NCBI GenBank assembly: GCA_964453335.1 | Contig: CAYVOK010000001.1 | Span: 1 to 64,000 of the forward strand | DNA length: 64,000 bases | Source: VGBO01 sp964453335 | Lineage (GTDB): Bacteria; Actinomycetota; Acidimicrobiia; Acidimicrobiales; CAIXPF01 | Direction of reading: 5' to 3' | Part shown: positions 1 through 7,015 of the stretch, piece after piece | Numbering within the stretch: position 1 is the stretch's first letter | How the letters are laid out: each line of letters opens with the position of its first letter | Translations under genes and position numbers: made by a program | The notes under the pieces: generated by a model | The model's database searches: none | Told to the model about the DNA's origin: nothing | The model's input: only the letters and a program-made list of their open reading frames with translations

Positions 1-41
1 TCATAGCTAATTTCAGAAATTCCATTGCATTTAAGTATCAT
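1..41 (-). CDS. Small ORF of the overlapping gene chain, partial
   Basis: The first 13 codons (MILKCNGISEISY) run off the window edge. The ATG overlaps the TGA of the upstream gene (ATGA), the same coupling as in the genes before it. Product unknown; probably another member of the small W/S/N/R-rich series. Confidence 0.5.
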   Translation of the reverse strand, partial: MILKCNGISEISY

Positions 42-235
42 ATCCTATTCCCCCAGCATCTACTATTTTGGCTCATAGTCCAGTATCTGCCTTGAGAAAA
101 AGTATAGGAAAAAAAGTCATAATGTTTGAATGTACTGAGAGAAAGCTCGACAAGAGTAGTGCCCCATGAAGTAGATGAGTTATGCCCTCTGCTGAACAGG
201 CGCATGGAGGATAGGCTGTGGATGCGAAATATCAT
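38..235 (-). CDS. Small W/S/R-rich protein of the overlapping gene chain
   Basis: 65 residues if it starts at the ATG that overlaps the upstream TGA; a start at the internal Met (MRLFSRGHN) would give 55. Rich in S, R, W, Y and F and ends CWGNRI, like neighbours ending CWRRKI and FSWNRDI. No membrane segment or known domain is seen. Translation is probably coupled to the upstream gene. Confidence 0.6.
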   Translation of the reverse strand: MIFRIHSLSSMRLFSRGHNSSTSWGTTLVELSLSTFKHYDFFSYTFSQGRYWTMSQNSRCWGNRI

Positions 236-402
236 CTCCTTATCTCAATCCCTCTAGACAAAAAGAACACTTCATAGTCTACATGATAATACCTATTTCT
301 TGTGAAGCAACTGCAATAGAATTTTCTTTGGAAAAAAGACCTAGTTCTGCTATCCGACCAGCAATGAGCTAAATCTGTTGTTTTATAAGATGGAATAAAC
401 AT
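232..402 (-). CDS. Small W/S/R-rich protein of the overlapping gene chain
   Basis: 56 residues. I chose the ATG in TTTAATG, which overlaps the previous TAA, because GGAGG lies 11 nt upstream. It carries a CW-S-x-S-R segment near residues 14-20 and a C-terminal RGIEIRR. Composition and the stop/start overlap match its neighbours. Function unknown. Confidence 0.6.
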   Translation of the reverse strand: MFIPSYKTTDLAHCWSDSRTRSFFQRKFYCSCFTRNRYYHVDYEVFFLSRGIEIRR

Positions 403-593
403 TAAATTTTGCGCCTCCAACATTCACTACGGTTACTAACGGCACTCTGAATAAATCCAAAAGCTTGGCAATAATCCCATTCCCTACGACCAATCCAACT
501 TGTCGGAAAATTGAAAGGGAATATTTTGGAACCAATAAAACTTTCAGCCCAGAATGGCTCACAATAATTCCAACTATGGATGCGCCGGATCAT
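402..593 (-). CDS. Small W/S/R-rich protein of the overlapping gene chain
   Basis: 63 residues starting MIRRIHSWNYC and ending SECWRRKI. Its ATG overlaps the preceding TGA (ATGA) and its TAA overlaps the next ATG. Aromatic, Ser and Arg rich, without recognisable domains. Function unknown. Confidence 0.6.
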   Translation of the reverse strand: MIRRIHSWNYCEPFWAESFIGSKIFPFNFPTSWIGRREWDYCQAFGFIQSAVSNRSECWRRKI

Positions 594-739
594 ATATCTC
601 TATTCCAACTAAACATCGGATAGAAACCACCGAACGCACTACAGTACCATACGCTGGAACGACTGCTTCTATTAAAATTCAAATTATTTGACATCGACAT
701 CTGCCAGCATTGACTTCCTCTTCTTCTGTTCAATATCAT
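590..739 (-). CDS. Small W/S/R-rich protein ending FSWNRDI
   Basis: 49 residues, MILNRRRGSQCW... ending FSWNRDI. The neighbour at 736-903 ends FNWNRDI, direct evidence that these little ORFs are diverged paralogues rather than chance. The start overlaps the upstream TGA and the stop overlaps the next ATG. Function unknown. Confidence 0.6.
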   Translation of the reverse strand: MILNRRRGSQCWQMSMSNNLNFNRSSRSSVWYCSAFGGFYPMFSWNRDI

Positions 740-903
740 ATGTCCCGATTCCAATTAAACGAAAAAGTCGAACAGCGATGAAAGCACTTAGATCGTTGCT
801 TTCTAGCTACACACTCTGACCAGCAAAGATTCCAGTTTAAAGAAAACCAGTAAATGCCATTAAATGATTCGACTCTGGAACGACTGACATTTTTGAGGTT
901 CAT
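736..903 (-). CDS. Small W/S/R-rich protein ending FNWNRDI
   Basis: 55 residues. Start chosen at MNLKNVSRSR because AAAAGGAT lies just upstream; a 46-nt gap separates it from the previous stop. The C-terminus FSFNWNRDI resembles the next gene's FSWNRDI. Function unknown. Confidence 0.6.
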   Translation of the reverse strand: MNLKNVSRSRVESFNGIYWFSLNWNLCWSECVARKQRSKCFHRCSTFSFNWNRDI

Positions 904-949
904 CTGAATATCCTTTTGAATAGCTTTTTGTCTTAAAAACCAGCGAAAT

Positions 950-1129
950 TTAAAAAATCCAATAGTTTTGTGAATAGCCTTGTGAATACCCATAACTCCA
1001 TATTGCCTTGACACCAAATGCCCTGCGCTTTGACAGTGTACTATATTTTGTGCCAATAAAGCAATAGCTTGTATCGCTGGCATCATTCCAGCACCAACAT
1101 TCTTTGTAGGAGTTAATCAGATGGATCAT
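950..1129 (-). CDS. Small W/S/Y-rich protein of the overlapping gene chain
   Basis: 59 residues starting MIHLINSYKECWCW, with the ATG overlapping the upstream TGA. Contains a GTKYSTLSKRRAFG stretch comparable in style to other members. No domain recognised. Confidence 0.6.
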   Translation of the reverse strand: MIHLINSYKECWCWNDASDTSYCFIGTKYSTLSKRRAFGVKAIWSYGYSQGYSQNYWIF

Positions 1130-1314
1130 CGTTTTCTCCAATTACTCCAATTTTTTGACCATCCGCAACTGTTGAAGACATCACTATGTCCATATTCCAA
1201 ATTACCAAATGATTGATTCCATCTATATGCAAATACATCATCATGCGAAAGCTTTGACAAATGAATAAAAGCAGACCAACATTTGATAAAACTGCTTGAA
1301 CTGCGGATAATCAT
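1126..1314 (-). CDS. Small W/S/N-rich protein of the overlapping gene chain
   Basis: 62 residues, MIIRSSSSFIKCW..., ending WSNWRKR. AAGGAG lies at normal distance from the ATG, and the start overlaps the preceding TGA. Function unknown. Confidence 0.6.
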   Translation of the reverse strand: MIIRSSSSFIKCWSAFIHLSKLSHDDVFAYRWNQSFGNLEYGHSDVFNSCGWSKNWSNWRKR

Positions 1315-1457
1315 CACAAACTCCTTATTCGATCTCTGCTGAACATATAACTATAATATCCAGCGGTTAAACGACTATATCTTTTAGGATTAGAACGAAT
1401 GAATTCATAGTATTCTCCTGACCAACATTTGCTGCTACGCATATGAGTAAATATCAT
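1314..1457 (-). CDS. Small S/R/Y-rich protein of the overlapping gene chain
   Basis: 47 residues, MIFTHMRSSKCWSGEYYE..., ending FSRDRIRSL. A GGTGGAAAG Shine-Dalgarno-like stretch precedes the ATG. The KCWSGEYYEF segment echoes the CW motif of its neighbours. Function unknown. Confidence 0.55.
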   Translation of the reverse strand: MIFTHMRSSKCWSGEYYEFIRSNPKRYSRLTAGYYSYMFSRDRIRSL

Positions 1458-1458
1458 T

Positions 1459-1647
1459 TTAATCTTTCCACCCCCAGCACTTACTGTAGTACGACCATCT
1501 ACTTGTCAACATGGAAGTTTTGTTTAATAGTATTGAACTGCGATCCCTTCTACCAGCAAAATTCTCTCCCCAAATATCCCCTCTTAATCCATGATGTGAC
1601 CATATTTGATAACCGAATGGTCTGGAAGAACCAAATTTATAGAACAT
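1459..1647 (-). CDS. Small W/G/R-rich protein of the overlapping gene chain
   Basis: 62 residues. The start at MFYKFGSSRPFG is preferred over an upstream in-frame ATG because GGGGG sits about 10 nt before it and it forms a TAATG overlap with the previous stop. Ends SKCWGWKD. Function unknown. Confidence 0.6.
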   Translation of the reverse strand: MFYKFGSSRPFGYQIWSHHGLRGDIWGENFAGRRDRSSILLNKTSMLTSRWSYYSKCWGWKD

Positions 1648-1841
1648 TAGTTGATCCCCCATAGAAAGGAATCATTCCTTTGGCTGCAAGTGATATTTTT
1701 AGACCAATGATGTGAAAAAGGCAAGGACGCTCTGGCAGTTATAGCCCTTGTATCACATAGACACCAATTACTTTTCCAGTTATGACTTCCAGAATAAATC
1801 AAACTGAATATTGCACAGTCATGACCGTTCACAAATAGCAT
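1647..1841 (-). CDS. Small W/S/N-rich protein of the overlapping gene chain
   Basis: 64 residues, MLFVNGHDCAIF..., with repeated NW and SW patches. Overlaps the preceding gene by 23 nt in another frame;AAAAGGA lies about 12 nt before the ATG. Function unknown. Confidence 0.55.
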   Translation of the reverse strand: MLFVNGHDCAIFSLIYSGSHNWKSNWCLCDTRAITARASLPFSHHWSKNITCSQRNDSFLWGIN

Positions 1842-1989
1842 TTTTTATTTTCCTTTTCTCTCTATACTGTTTAATTTTGTCTTGATTATTTGCTTCCCAT
1901 ATTTTCCTTTGCTCTCTTAACTTTTCTTTGTTTTTAATACGCCAAGCTAGTCTTGCTTCTTCTCTTCTGACTCTGCTTTTGTACGGCAT
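1819..1989 (-). CDS. Small highly basic helical protein
   Basis: 56 residues, about 40% Lys/Arg, predicted as one amphipathic helix with repeating K-N-K-E-K and Y-R-E-K-R-K runs. Such basic helices often accompany phage HNH proteins or bind nucleic acid. GGAAGAAAGAAGA precedes the ATG. It overlaps both neighbours. Nucleic-acid binding is inference from composition. Confidence 0.6.
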   Translation of the reverse strand: MPYKSRVRREEARLAWRIKNKEKLREQRKIWEANNQDKIKQYREKRKIKNAICERS

Positions 1990-2108
1990 TCTTCTTTCTT
2001 CCTTTTTCTGGAACCATAATCCAATACTTCAAAATATAAAAAATACAACTGGGATCCAAAAAAGGCAATTGCTATGCCCGTCCAAAATCCGTCCCAATAA
2101 CTAGACAT
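1947..2108 (-). CDS. Small single-TM protein with basic tail
   Basis: 53 residues: a hydrophobic segment near residues 8-29 (FWTGIAIAFFGSQLYFLYF) followed by a Lys/Arg/Glu-rich tail. Starts inside the stop region of the upstream gene. Probably an inner-membrane peptide; function unknown. Confidence 0.6.
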   Translation of the reverse strand: MSSYWDGFWTGIAIAFFGSQLYFLYFEVLDYGSRKRKKEECRTKAESEEKKQD

Positions 2109-2259
2109 TTCTATCGCCTATAGGTTTGAAATTTATGCTGTTAAACATGTTTTGCATTTCCAAAGTCATACTATCATATCCTAAATTAGATAGATGACGA
2201 TGTGCATAAATGTGTCTAATTATTTCGGCCATCAACTGCTCTTCCATGCTAATATCCAT
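2101..2259 (-). CDS. Hypothetical small protein
   Basis: 52 residues, MDISMEEQLMAEII... A strong AGGAGG precedes the ATG, which overlaps the upstream gene by 11 nt. Helical, no known domain. Confidence 0.6.
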   Translation of the reverse strand: MDISMEEQLMAEIIRHIYAHRHLSNLGYDSMTLEMQNMFNSINFKPIGDRNV

Positions 2260-2530
2260 AAGTCCTCCTGAGTTTAACAATCTCTCTCTGCAATTCAACT
2301 ATCATCTCATCCTTTTCAAGCAATCTCTCTACCAAAAATTCCTCAGTAGTTTGCTCTATTGTTTCTTCTGATTCAATATTGAATATAACTAATTCGCCAC
2401 TAACAGTAAATGTTATATCATGGAAGTCTGGGTGTCTCGCTTCCCACGCCCTGAAATGTTTCAATTCTACGCCTCTATAGAACAGGCGCATGGTTTTGTC
2501 TCTGCTGATTATGCAGTATTTTGAACTCAT
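2249..2530 (-). CDS. Hypothetical protein with C-terminal coiled coil
   Basis: 93 residues. Start at MSSKYC, after AGGGTGAAA. The C-terminal half is Glu/Leu-rich, likely a coiled coil. It is the first gene after an intrinsic-terminator hairpin that follows a CCGTATAAT box, so expression may be controlled by attenuation. Confidence 0.65.
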   Translation of the reverse strand: MSSKYCIISRDKTMRLFYRGVELKHFRAWEARHPDFHDITFTVSGELVIFNIESEETIEQTTEEFLVERLLEKDEMIVELQREIVKLRRTYGY

Positions 2531-2536
2531 TTTCAC

Positions 2537-2577
2537 CCTTAAAAAAAGCCCGGGTCAACCAAAGACCAGGGCTTTAA
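2537..2577 (-). terminator. Rho-independent terminator or leader attenuator
   Basis: GC-rich stem GCCCTGGTC/GACCCGGGC with a 7-nt loop and seven Ts on the minus strand. It lies between a CCGTATAAT box (about 2578-2586) and the start at 2530, so it may end the upstream operon, attenuate the downstream one, or both. Confidence 0.8.
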
Positions 2578-2586
2578 GATTATACG
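2578..2586 (-). promoter_or_regulatory. CCGTATAAT -10-like box
   Basis: CCGTATAAT on the minus strand; the same box recurs before 45755, 47225, 48998, 57754 and the structured RNAs. No clear -35 is seen. Confidence 0.4.
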
Positions 2587-2600
2587 GCAAACTAAAAAAA

Positions 2601-2810
2601 TTACTTCTTATTTAATTTTTCAAATCTCTCTGAAAGAATGAAAAAAGTAGGAGCCCAAAGCCCAACAAAAATGCCGAACCTTTCGGCATGAGCGGTATCA
2701 CCGTTCTCCCAAAAGTAGTTGCCACCAGTTTTGCTTAAATACCAAATAGCAATACTAGCACCAATACTTAAAAAGCCACAAACAAAACAAACCATATTCA
2801 AAATTTTCAT
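2601..2810 (-). CDS. Small two-TM protein
   Basis: 69 residues with two hydrophobic segments (about residues 4-23 and 47-62). AAGAGGTG precedes the ATG. Last gene before the terminator. Function unknown. Confidence 0.65.
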   Translation of the reverse strand: MKILNMVCFVCGFLSIGASIAIWYLSKTGGNYFWENGDTAHAERFGIFVGLWAPTFFILSERFEKLNKK

Positions 2811-2820
2811 TTCACACCTC

Positions 2821-3012
2821 TTATAGATCTGAAGGCTTGCCAATCCCAGTAAAGTTAGAAACTCTTCGAGCTACTTCAGTAGCAATAGAATATTGGGGAT
2901 GCGACTGCTCCTTCTTTTGGCAGCTTCCACAGATATAATCACTATTGAATTTGCTCATTGAGCATTCAGACATAGATTGACGGCAACGATCACACTTGGC
3001 TGGATAAGGCAT
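2821..3012 (-). CDS. Small zinc-ribbon protein
   Basis: 63 residues with CDRC (residues 7-10) and CGSC (about 30-33), a four-cysteine zinc-ribbon arrangement. GAGGTGAAGA gives a clear ribosome site. Function unknown; could bind nucleic acid or protein. Confidence 0.65.
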   Translation of the reverse strand: MPYPAKCDRCRQSMSECSMSKFNSDYICGSCQKKEQSHPQYSIATEVARRVSNFTGIGKPSDL

Positions 3013-3069
3013 TCTTCACCTCGGTTGAAATTTAAAACCTCTCATAACCTATCAGAAAATTTTTTTAAA

Positions 3070-3252
3070 TCAAACCCAATCTGCGTCGAAAAACCCAAAA
3101 TTCTTTGAGTCTTGATATCTAACACTTCTGCTACGGGCTGAACGGGAACCCCACAAATACGAATAAGGCATCAAATGATGAAAGAAACAATACAAGTTCC
3201 CACTTGCTTGCAAGTTGCCGAAGCATGAACCAATTGGATTGAAAAGTCGCAT
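3070..3252 (-). CDS. Small S/F/R-rich protein of the overlapping gene chain
   Basis: 60 residues, MRLFNPIGSCFGN..., with an SRSARSRSVRY tract. The ATG overlaps the upstream TGA (TGATG). Ends FGFFDADWV. Function unknown. Confidence 0.55.
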   Translation of the reverse strand: MRLFNPIGSCFGNLQASGNLYCFFHHLMPYSYLWGSRSARSRSVRYQDSKNFGFFDADWV

Positions 3253-3482
3253 CACCACCACTCCGATGTGTTTAGTTGATGGAAATAGAATTCTTTCCAT
3301 ACTGTAGATTCGCAAGCGTTGAATACTTCGCTCCAAGCTTGCCCACTACTTCTACTTACTCGATTGAATCTACTTCCAAAACACAAAGAGGAATATTCAT
3401 TTGGCGTAGAAAACGCCGTTCCCCACCTTTGGTTTCTATTAAAAACTGAATAATCTTGTCTGCATGTGTAGCTGAAAAGCAT
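3252..3482 (-). CDS. Small W/S/N-rich protein of the overlapping gene chain
   Basis: 76 residues, MLFSYTCRQDYS..., ending TSEWW. It begins directly after the TAA of the upstream single-TM gene. Function unknown. Confidence 0.6.
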   Translation of the reverse strand: MLFSYTCRQDYSVFNRNQRWGTAFSTPNEYSSLCFGSRFNRVSRSSGQAWSEVFNACESTVWKEFYFHQLNTSEWW

Positions 3483-3572
3483 TTAATCCCTCGCTTTTTC
3501 TATAATCAAAAAAATCATTGCAACAACAACAACTATACAAACCAGAATACTCATGGCGTTTATGAAAGGCAT
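3483..3572 (-). CDS. 29-residue single-TM peptide
   Basis: Begins MPFINAMS after a strong AAAAGGAG; residues 8-24 form one hydrophobic helix (LVCIVVVVAMIFLII), then a charged tail. Its TAA abuts the next ATG. Typical phage membrane micro-protein; role unknown. Confidence 0.6.
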   Translation of the reverse strand: MPFINAMSILVCIVVVVAMIFLIIEKARD

Positions 3573-3615
3573 ATCAAACTCCTTTTATGCAAAAAATGCA
3601 TAACTTATGCAAAAA

Positions 3616-3816
3616 TCAAATAAAGCCAGCCCAATGAGCGTAACTTGAATTGACGCAGGATTCATCTCCCCAATTAAAATGGCGGCTAAAAAAATACAAA
3701 CGACTCCATGATTTAGATTCAGAAGAATAATCGTTTGGCTGGTGCCAACAATCCGCCCTTCCCCAATTATTTAAAAACAAACAGAGTTCGCTTCTCTCTC
3801 CAGTCTTAAATAGCAT
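3616..3816 (-). CDS. Small W/S/N-rich protein of the overlapping gene chain
   Basis: 66 residues, MLFKTGERSEL..., ending AHWAGFI. GGGAG lies 7 nt before the ATG. Same composition as other chain members; function unknown. Confidence 0.6.
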   Translation of the reverse strand: MLFKTGERSELCLFLNNWGRADCWHQPNDYSSESKSWSRLYFFSRHFNWGDESCVNSSYAHWAGFI

Positions 3817-3818
3817 TG

Positions 3819-4001
3819 TTAACTCCCAAATGCAAAAGCTCGGGCGTGAAAGTCGCCAAAAACAACGCTGCCAGTTCTTTCAAAAAAAGATGTAGAAAAA
3901 GAACTGTGAAAACTAAAATCAAAAGAATTCCTGTAACGGATTAACCGTGTTCCTGAATACCTTTTACCAAACTTGAATGATTTGCACTCTGGAAAGAACA
4001 T
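3819..4001 (-). CDS. Small F/S/R-rich protein of the overlapping gene chain
   Basis: 60 residues. Start at MFFPECKSF, 6 nt after AAGGAG; an in-frame upstream TTG lacks a ribosome site. Phe, Ser and Arg rich, ending FAFGS. Function unknown. Confidence 0.6.
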   Translation of the reverse strand: MFFPECKSFKFGKRYSGTRLIRYRNSFDFSFHSSFSTSFFERTGSVVFGDFHARAFAFGS

Positions 4002-4015
4002 ACAAAACTCCTTGT

Positions 4016-4234
4016 TCAAAAATTAGCCCAAGGACATATCAAAAAAATAATACTACCCATTCTGGATTTGTTGAAAACAAAACTTGTATGTCTATCACCA
4101 AAAAAATAGGACTTTTGACTATTGTTAAAAAACATACTCCTAGTTGGCGAATAAGAAGAATACATATTTCTTCTAAAAACACCACATCTATAAAAACACT
4201 TTCTTCCAGAACAGTAACTTAATTGTATACTCAT
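4016..4234 (-). CDS. Small C/S/R/Y-rich protein of the overlapping gene chain
   Basis: 72 residues, MSIQLSYCSGRKC.... The ATG overlaps the TGA of the zinc-finger gene upstream (ATGA). Function unknown. Confidence 0.6.
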   Translation of the reverse strand: MSIQLSYCSGRKCFYRCGVFRRNMYSSYSPTRSMFFNNSQKSYFFGDRHTSFVFNKSRMGSIIFLICPWANF

Positions 4235-4566
4235 TTTATGCAGTTCCAAAGTTCCTTGTCTTCTTCTCTGACATCTTTTGTTTTGCTTTTGTGCATCCTA
4301 ATTGCATTTTCTAATACTTCAATTCTTTTCTTAAATTCATATATTTTAGATGCAACTTCTTTTGTAATTGATTGACATAACTCTTTGTGGTCATCACAAT
4401 CAGCTTTTTGCCAACAACTAACAACATCTTTTACAGCACCAGCATACTTGGCAAAATTCAAACTGTCCATATTCCATGATACTTTTTCACATTCTTGACA
4501 AATGTCTCCTTCAGTCCTCAAAGTACCACAAGAGTTGCAAATAGAAACTTGTTTATATTCACTCAT
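4231..4566 (-). CDS. Zinc-ribbon plus helical protein
   Basis: 111 residues. N-terminal ribbon CNSC (11-14) and CQEC (22-25), then a mostly helical, charged C-terminal half. The start overlaps the end of the upstream micro-gene by 8 nt. Possibly a small DNA- or RNA-binding adaptor; function not recognised. Confidence 0.7.
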   Translation of the reverse strand: MSEYKQVSICNSCGTLRTEGDICQECEKVSWNMDSLNFAKYAGAVKDVVSCWQKADCDDHKELCQSITKEVASKIYEFKKRIEVLENAIRMHKSKTKDVREEDKELWNCIK

Positions 4567-4666
4567 TTTCTTTCACCCATTTTGATAGTATTAAAAAACA
4601 AAATGAAAGCCATATCAATAACATTAATATTATGCCAAACAAATTTTGATATTCTTCTCTGTCCAT
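4559..4666 (-). CDS. 35-residue single-TM peptide
   Basis: MDREEYQNLFG then a hydrophobic helix (about residues 11-28), ending KWVKENE. Stop and start overlap the next gene. Part of a run of four membrane micro-proteins downstream of the RNA ligase. Confidence 0.55.
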   Translation of the reverse strand: MDREEYQNLFGIILMLLIWLSFCFLILSKWVKENE

Positions 4667-4667
4667 A

Positions 4668-4790
4668 TTATCTTTTAGATTCTCTATCTTTCATAATAGC
4701 ACAAAACAAAATTGTAAACCAACAAAAAATAGCGCCAACCAATGCTACTATAGGCTGAACCAGAAAAGTTTTCAAAACTTCAAATATCAT
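4668..4790 (-). CDS. 40-residue single-TM peptide
   Basis: MIFEVLKTFLV..., with one long hydrophobic segment (about residues 8-33) and tail MKDRESKR. The ATG overlaps the preceding TGA (ATGA). Function unknown. Confidence 0.55.
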   Translation of the reverse strand: MIFEVLKTFLVQPIVALVGAIFCWFTILFCAIMKDRESKR

Positions 4791-4891
4791 TTTACACCAA
4801 AGAATTGACCGACCAATATAGATATCAACAATCCTACAAACATACCAAAGATAATAGAAGAAACCAAAGATATTTTTTCTATTTTCCCCAT
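4787..4891 (-). CDS. 34-residue single-TM peptide
   Basis: MGKIEKISLV... with small residues spaced through one hydrophobic helix (G-M-F-V-G-L-L-I). It starts inside the end of the preceding gene and shares ATGA with the next. No clear ribosome site, so expression probably depends on coupling. Confidence 0.5.
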   Translation of the reverse strand: MGKIEKISLVSSIIFGMFVGLLISILVGQFFGVK

Positions 4892-5007
4892 AATCTAGAC
4901 CAAATGCAGTTTCTACCATAAATACACCTGTTTTTCCATCCAATCCACCTAGAATATCTGTGGCACTCTCTAAAGCATAAGCAAGGAACTACTTCATATA
5001 CGTTCAT
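4879..5007 (-). CDS. 42-residue W/C/R-rich micro-protein
   Basis: MNVYEVVPCLCFREC... ending WSRLWGK: five Cys, five Trp and seven Arg in 42 residues, the same bias as the small proteins further down the operon. ATGA overlap with the upstream gene. Function unknown. Confidence 0.5.
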   Translation of the reverse strand: MNVYEVVPCLCFRECHRYSRWIGWKNRCIYGRNCIWSRLWGK

Positions 5008-5126
5008 CTTACCCCATTATTAATATAAGTTATTAAAATACATGTTAATACACCCATGCAAAAACCAAAAAGCCAAATCTCCACTATCTTCTTTATTTTT
5101 AAATCCGAATTAGTCAAATTTTTCAT
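5004..5126 (-). CDS. 40-residue single-TM peptide
   Basis: MKNLTNSDLKIKK then a hydrophobic helix (about residues 15-35). The ATG overlaps the RNA ligase stop (ATGA), so it is probably translated with the ligase. Function unknown. Confidence 0.6.
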   Translation of the reverse strand: MKNLTNSDLKIKKIVEIWLFGFCMGVLTCILITYINNGVR

Positions 5127-6199
5127 GTCATAACCCTCAAAGGGTACTTTTCTGTATATTTTTCAAGCAACCCCTTTTTTATCAAATTGTCAGGGCTCTT
5201 GCCAGATAATATCTGCATCAGCGCAGAAAAGTTTGCACTTTTTTTCGCCTCTAAAGCAAATCTTTTCCTGTAATCAGAAGACATATTGTCCCCTAATTTT
5301 TTTTGTAAACCTTCAAACTCTGCATCCAATAGTTTTCTTTCTTTTAAAATATCCTCTTTCACCTCCCTGTCAATTTCCCTGAAAATAACCTTGTGTTCTT
5401 CAGGACATAAAGAAATAACATCATCCAATATATTGTCTAAAGCAGACTCATAAATCTTATACTTGGGCCTTGTCAAAAAATCAACAGCATGATGCCTCTC
5501 CAAATACCAAGGAGTCTTTAATTTGAATACATTTCCATCTTCCATATAACAAACATAACCTTCAAAGTCTTTTATGTTTGTATAATTCATTATATCAGAA
5601 AAAGATATATCAAACTTCCTTACTTTGTCCCCATACTTCTCTTCAAACAAATAATCTCCAGTAGCCCTATTTCTACTCATTAAATAAATTAATCTATTTT
5701 GTTTGTAGTGAACTACTATTTGATTATGAGGAGCACACCATTCAAAACAAGGAGTATAACCACTTTCAATACTTTCATTTATATAATGCAATAATAACTT
5801 ATCAGTATTTGCAAATACTAAAGCCTCTTTGGCCTGAATGCTTTCAGGAGATCTACAAGTAGATGCTACTAAATCCCCAGAATAATTCTTATAAAAATGA
5901 ATTAAACTGCCATCGGCCTTCTCGTATACAACCGCTTTTTTATTCTTGTGCAAAATATACTGACTTTCTGCAGTCTGATTGATGTTGAAAAACTTGGGAA
6001 AAGGCAAAGAAATAAGATTGCCTGTAACCTTGCAAAAAGTTACACCCCTAAAGTTTCTTCTAATCCAACCATATTGAGTATCAGTAAAAGTATCATCTTT
6101 GGTAATTATGTAATCAAAAGCTACGGTATTCTCTAGCTCCTTGACAACAAATTCGTTTCTGCCATTTATGGCATCGTAAGAATCCTTCAATGTAAACAT
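5123..6199 (-). CDS. rnlA: T4 Rnl1-type RNA ligase
   Basis: 358 residues. ATP-dependent RNA ligase of the T4 RNA ligase 1 family, joining 3'-OH and 5'-PO4 RNA ends; in T4 it repairs tRNA cut by host anticodon nuclease. Nucleotidyltransferase motif I is EKADGSL with the predicted adenylated Lys94 (T4 uses Lys99); a motif III-like FEWCAP follows, motif IV is EGYV and motif V is FKLKTPWYLERH, all in order. The length is close to T4 Rnl1 (374). The ATG follows GGGATAATT and sits 3 nt after the upstream stop. With the tRNA genes, the CCA enzyme and a P-loop kinase at 40192, it supports a tRNA-repair role (inference). Confidence 0.92.
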   Translation of the reverse strand: MFTLKDSYDAINGRNEFVVKELENTVAFDYIITKDDTFTDTQYGWIRRNFRGVTFCKVTGNLISLPFPKFFNINQTAESQYILHKNKKAVVYEKADGSLIHFYKNYSGDLVASTCRSPESIQAKEALVFANTDKLLLHYINESIESGYTPCFEWCAPHNQIVVHYKQNRLIYLMSRNRATGDYLFEEKYGDKVRKFDISFSDIMNYTNIKDFEGYVCYMEDGNVFKLKTPWYLERHHAVDFLTRPKYKIYESALDNILDDVISLCPEEHKVIFREIDREVKEDILKERKLLDAEFEGLQKKLGDNMSSDYRKRFALEAKKSANFSALMQILSGKSPDNLIKKGLLEKYTEKYPLRVMT

Positions 6200-6201
6200 A
6201 A

Positions 6202-6423
6202 TTATCCCTCTGTGTTGCCTTCATCTTCAGATTTGTTATCAGTCATCAAAGACTTCCAGTCTTCTTTGTCTGATTTCATCTTCAAACTTTGAAGCAAAAT
6301 AGATGCTAAATCTACAGCAGCCTTTCTCCTGTTATTAGCATCTGTGTCTGTCTTAATTATTTCTGTAAGTGTGTCCAAAGATAACTTCAGACCATCATAA
6401 ACATCATCATCGCTGAAAAACAT
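6202..6423 (-). CDS. Hypothetical small helical acidic protein
   Basis: 73 residues, MFFSDDDVYDGLKLSL..., helical with an acidic C-terminus. GGGAG precedes the ATG. Directly upstream of and co-transcribed with RNA ligase. Function unknown. Confidence 0.65.
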   Translation of the reverse strand: MFFSDDDVYDGLKLSLDTLTEIIKTDTDANNRRKAAVDLASILLQSLKMKSDKEDWKSLMTDNKSEDEGNTEG

Positions 6424-6425
6424 GG

Positions 6426-6830
6426 CTACTCCCTGTCAAAAATAGTTTTAAGGTTTCTACCCTCTGGCTTGGCACTCTCAGGTACCAAATCATAATCAAC
6501 TTCCCAAACATACCTCATGTCTGTACAATTGTCAAAAATCTCTATCTTCCATATCCTTACAGCCTCCATATCCCTCCTTACACCAACCATAGGATTATTT
6601 CCACTAAAACCTATATAAATCCCCCTATACTCATCTTCGCCAACTTCTGTCTTGTCAAAGTCTTTCCTTTTCAAAGGCATGCCCTTAGTTAACCAGTCGC
6701 CATAATCAGTTGAATGCTCTGGCCAATATATCGTACCCAAACCAAAAACGCCATCCTTGCTCTGCAAAACCGCTTCAAGAAACTCTTTGTTAGTCTGGAC
6801 AGACTTGTAATTTATTTTAAATACTCTCAT
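6426..6830 (-). CDS. Hypothetical protein
   Basis: 134 residues. Start MRVFKINYKS chosen for GGAGGAG 5 nt upstream and the ATGA overlap with the preceding stop. Mixed alpha/beta content, no recognised domain. In the RNA ligase operon. Confidence 0.7.
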   Translation of the reverse strand: MRVFKINYKSVQTNKEFLEAVLQSKDGVFGLGTIYWPEHSTDYGDWLTKGMPLKRKDFDKTEVGEDEYRGIYIGFSGNNPMVGVRRDMEAVRIWKIEIFDNCTDMRYVWEVDYDLVPESAKPEGRNLKTIFDRE

Positions 6831-7015
6831 TGGCTCCTCCATAATCCTTTAAAAGACCATGAATCAAACTGAAATATGTTACTAAATAACTGACACTTAG
6901 TGTAACTCTGAGTAAACCCAGAGGAACAATGATGCTGATAATTTCTCGAGGAATTCATGTTACAACATGAATCTACTGAAAAAACAAAGCAGCCATAATT
7001 CCTTGATATTACCAT
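6827..7015 (-). CDS. Small S/N/C-rich protein of the overlapping gene chain
   Basis: 62 residues, MVISRNYGCFVFS..., Ser, Asn, Cys and Gln rich, ending WSFKGLWRSQ. The ATG overlaps the preceding TAA. Same compositional family as the proteins at 38-4234. Function unknown. Confidence 0.6.
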   Translation of the reverse strand: MVISRNYGCFVFSVDSCCNMNSSRNYQHHCSSGFTQSYTKCQLFSNIFQFDSWSFKGLWRSQ

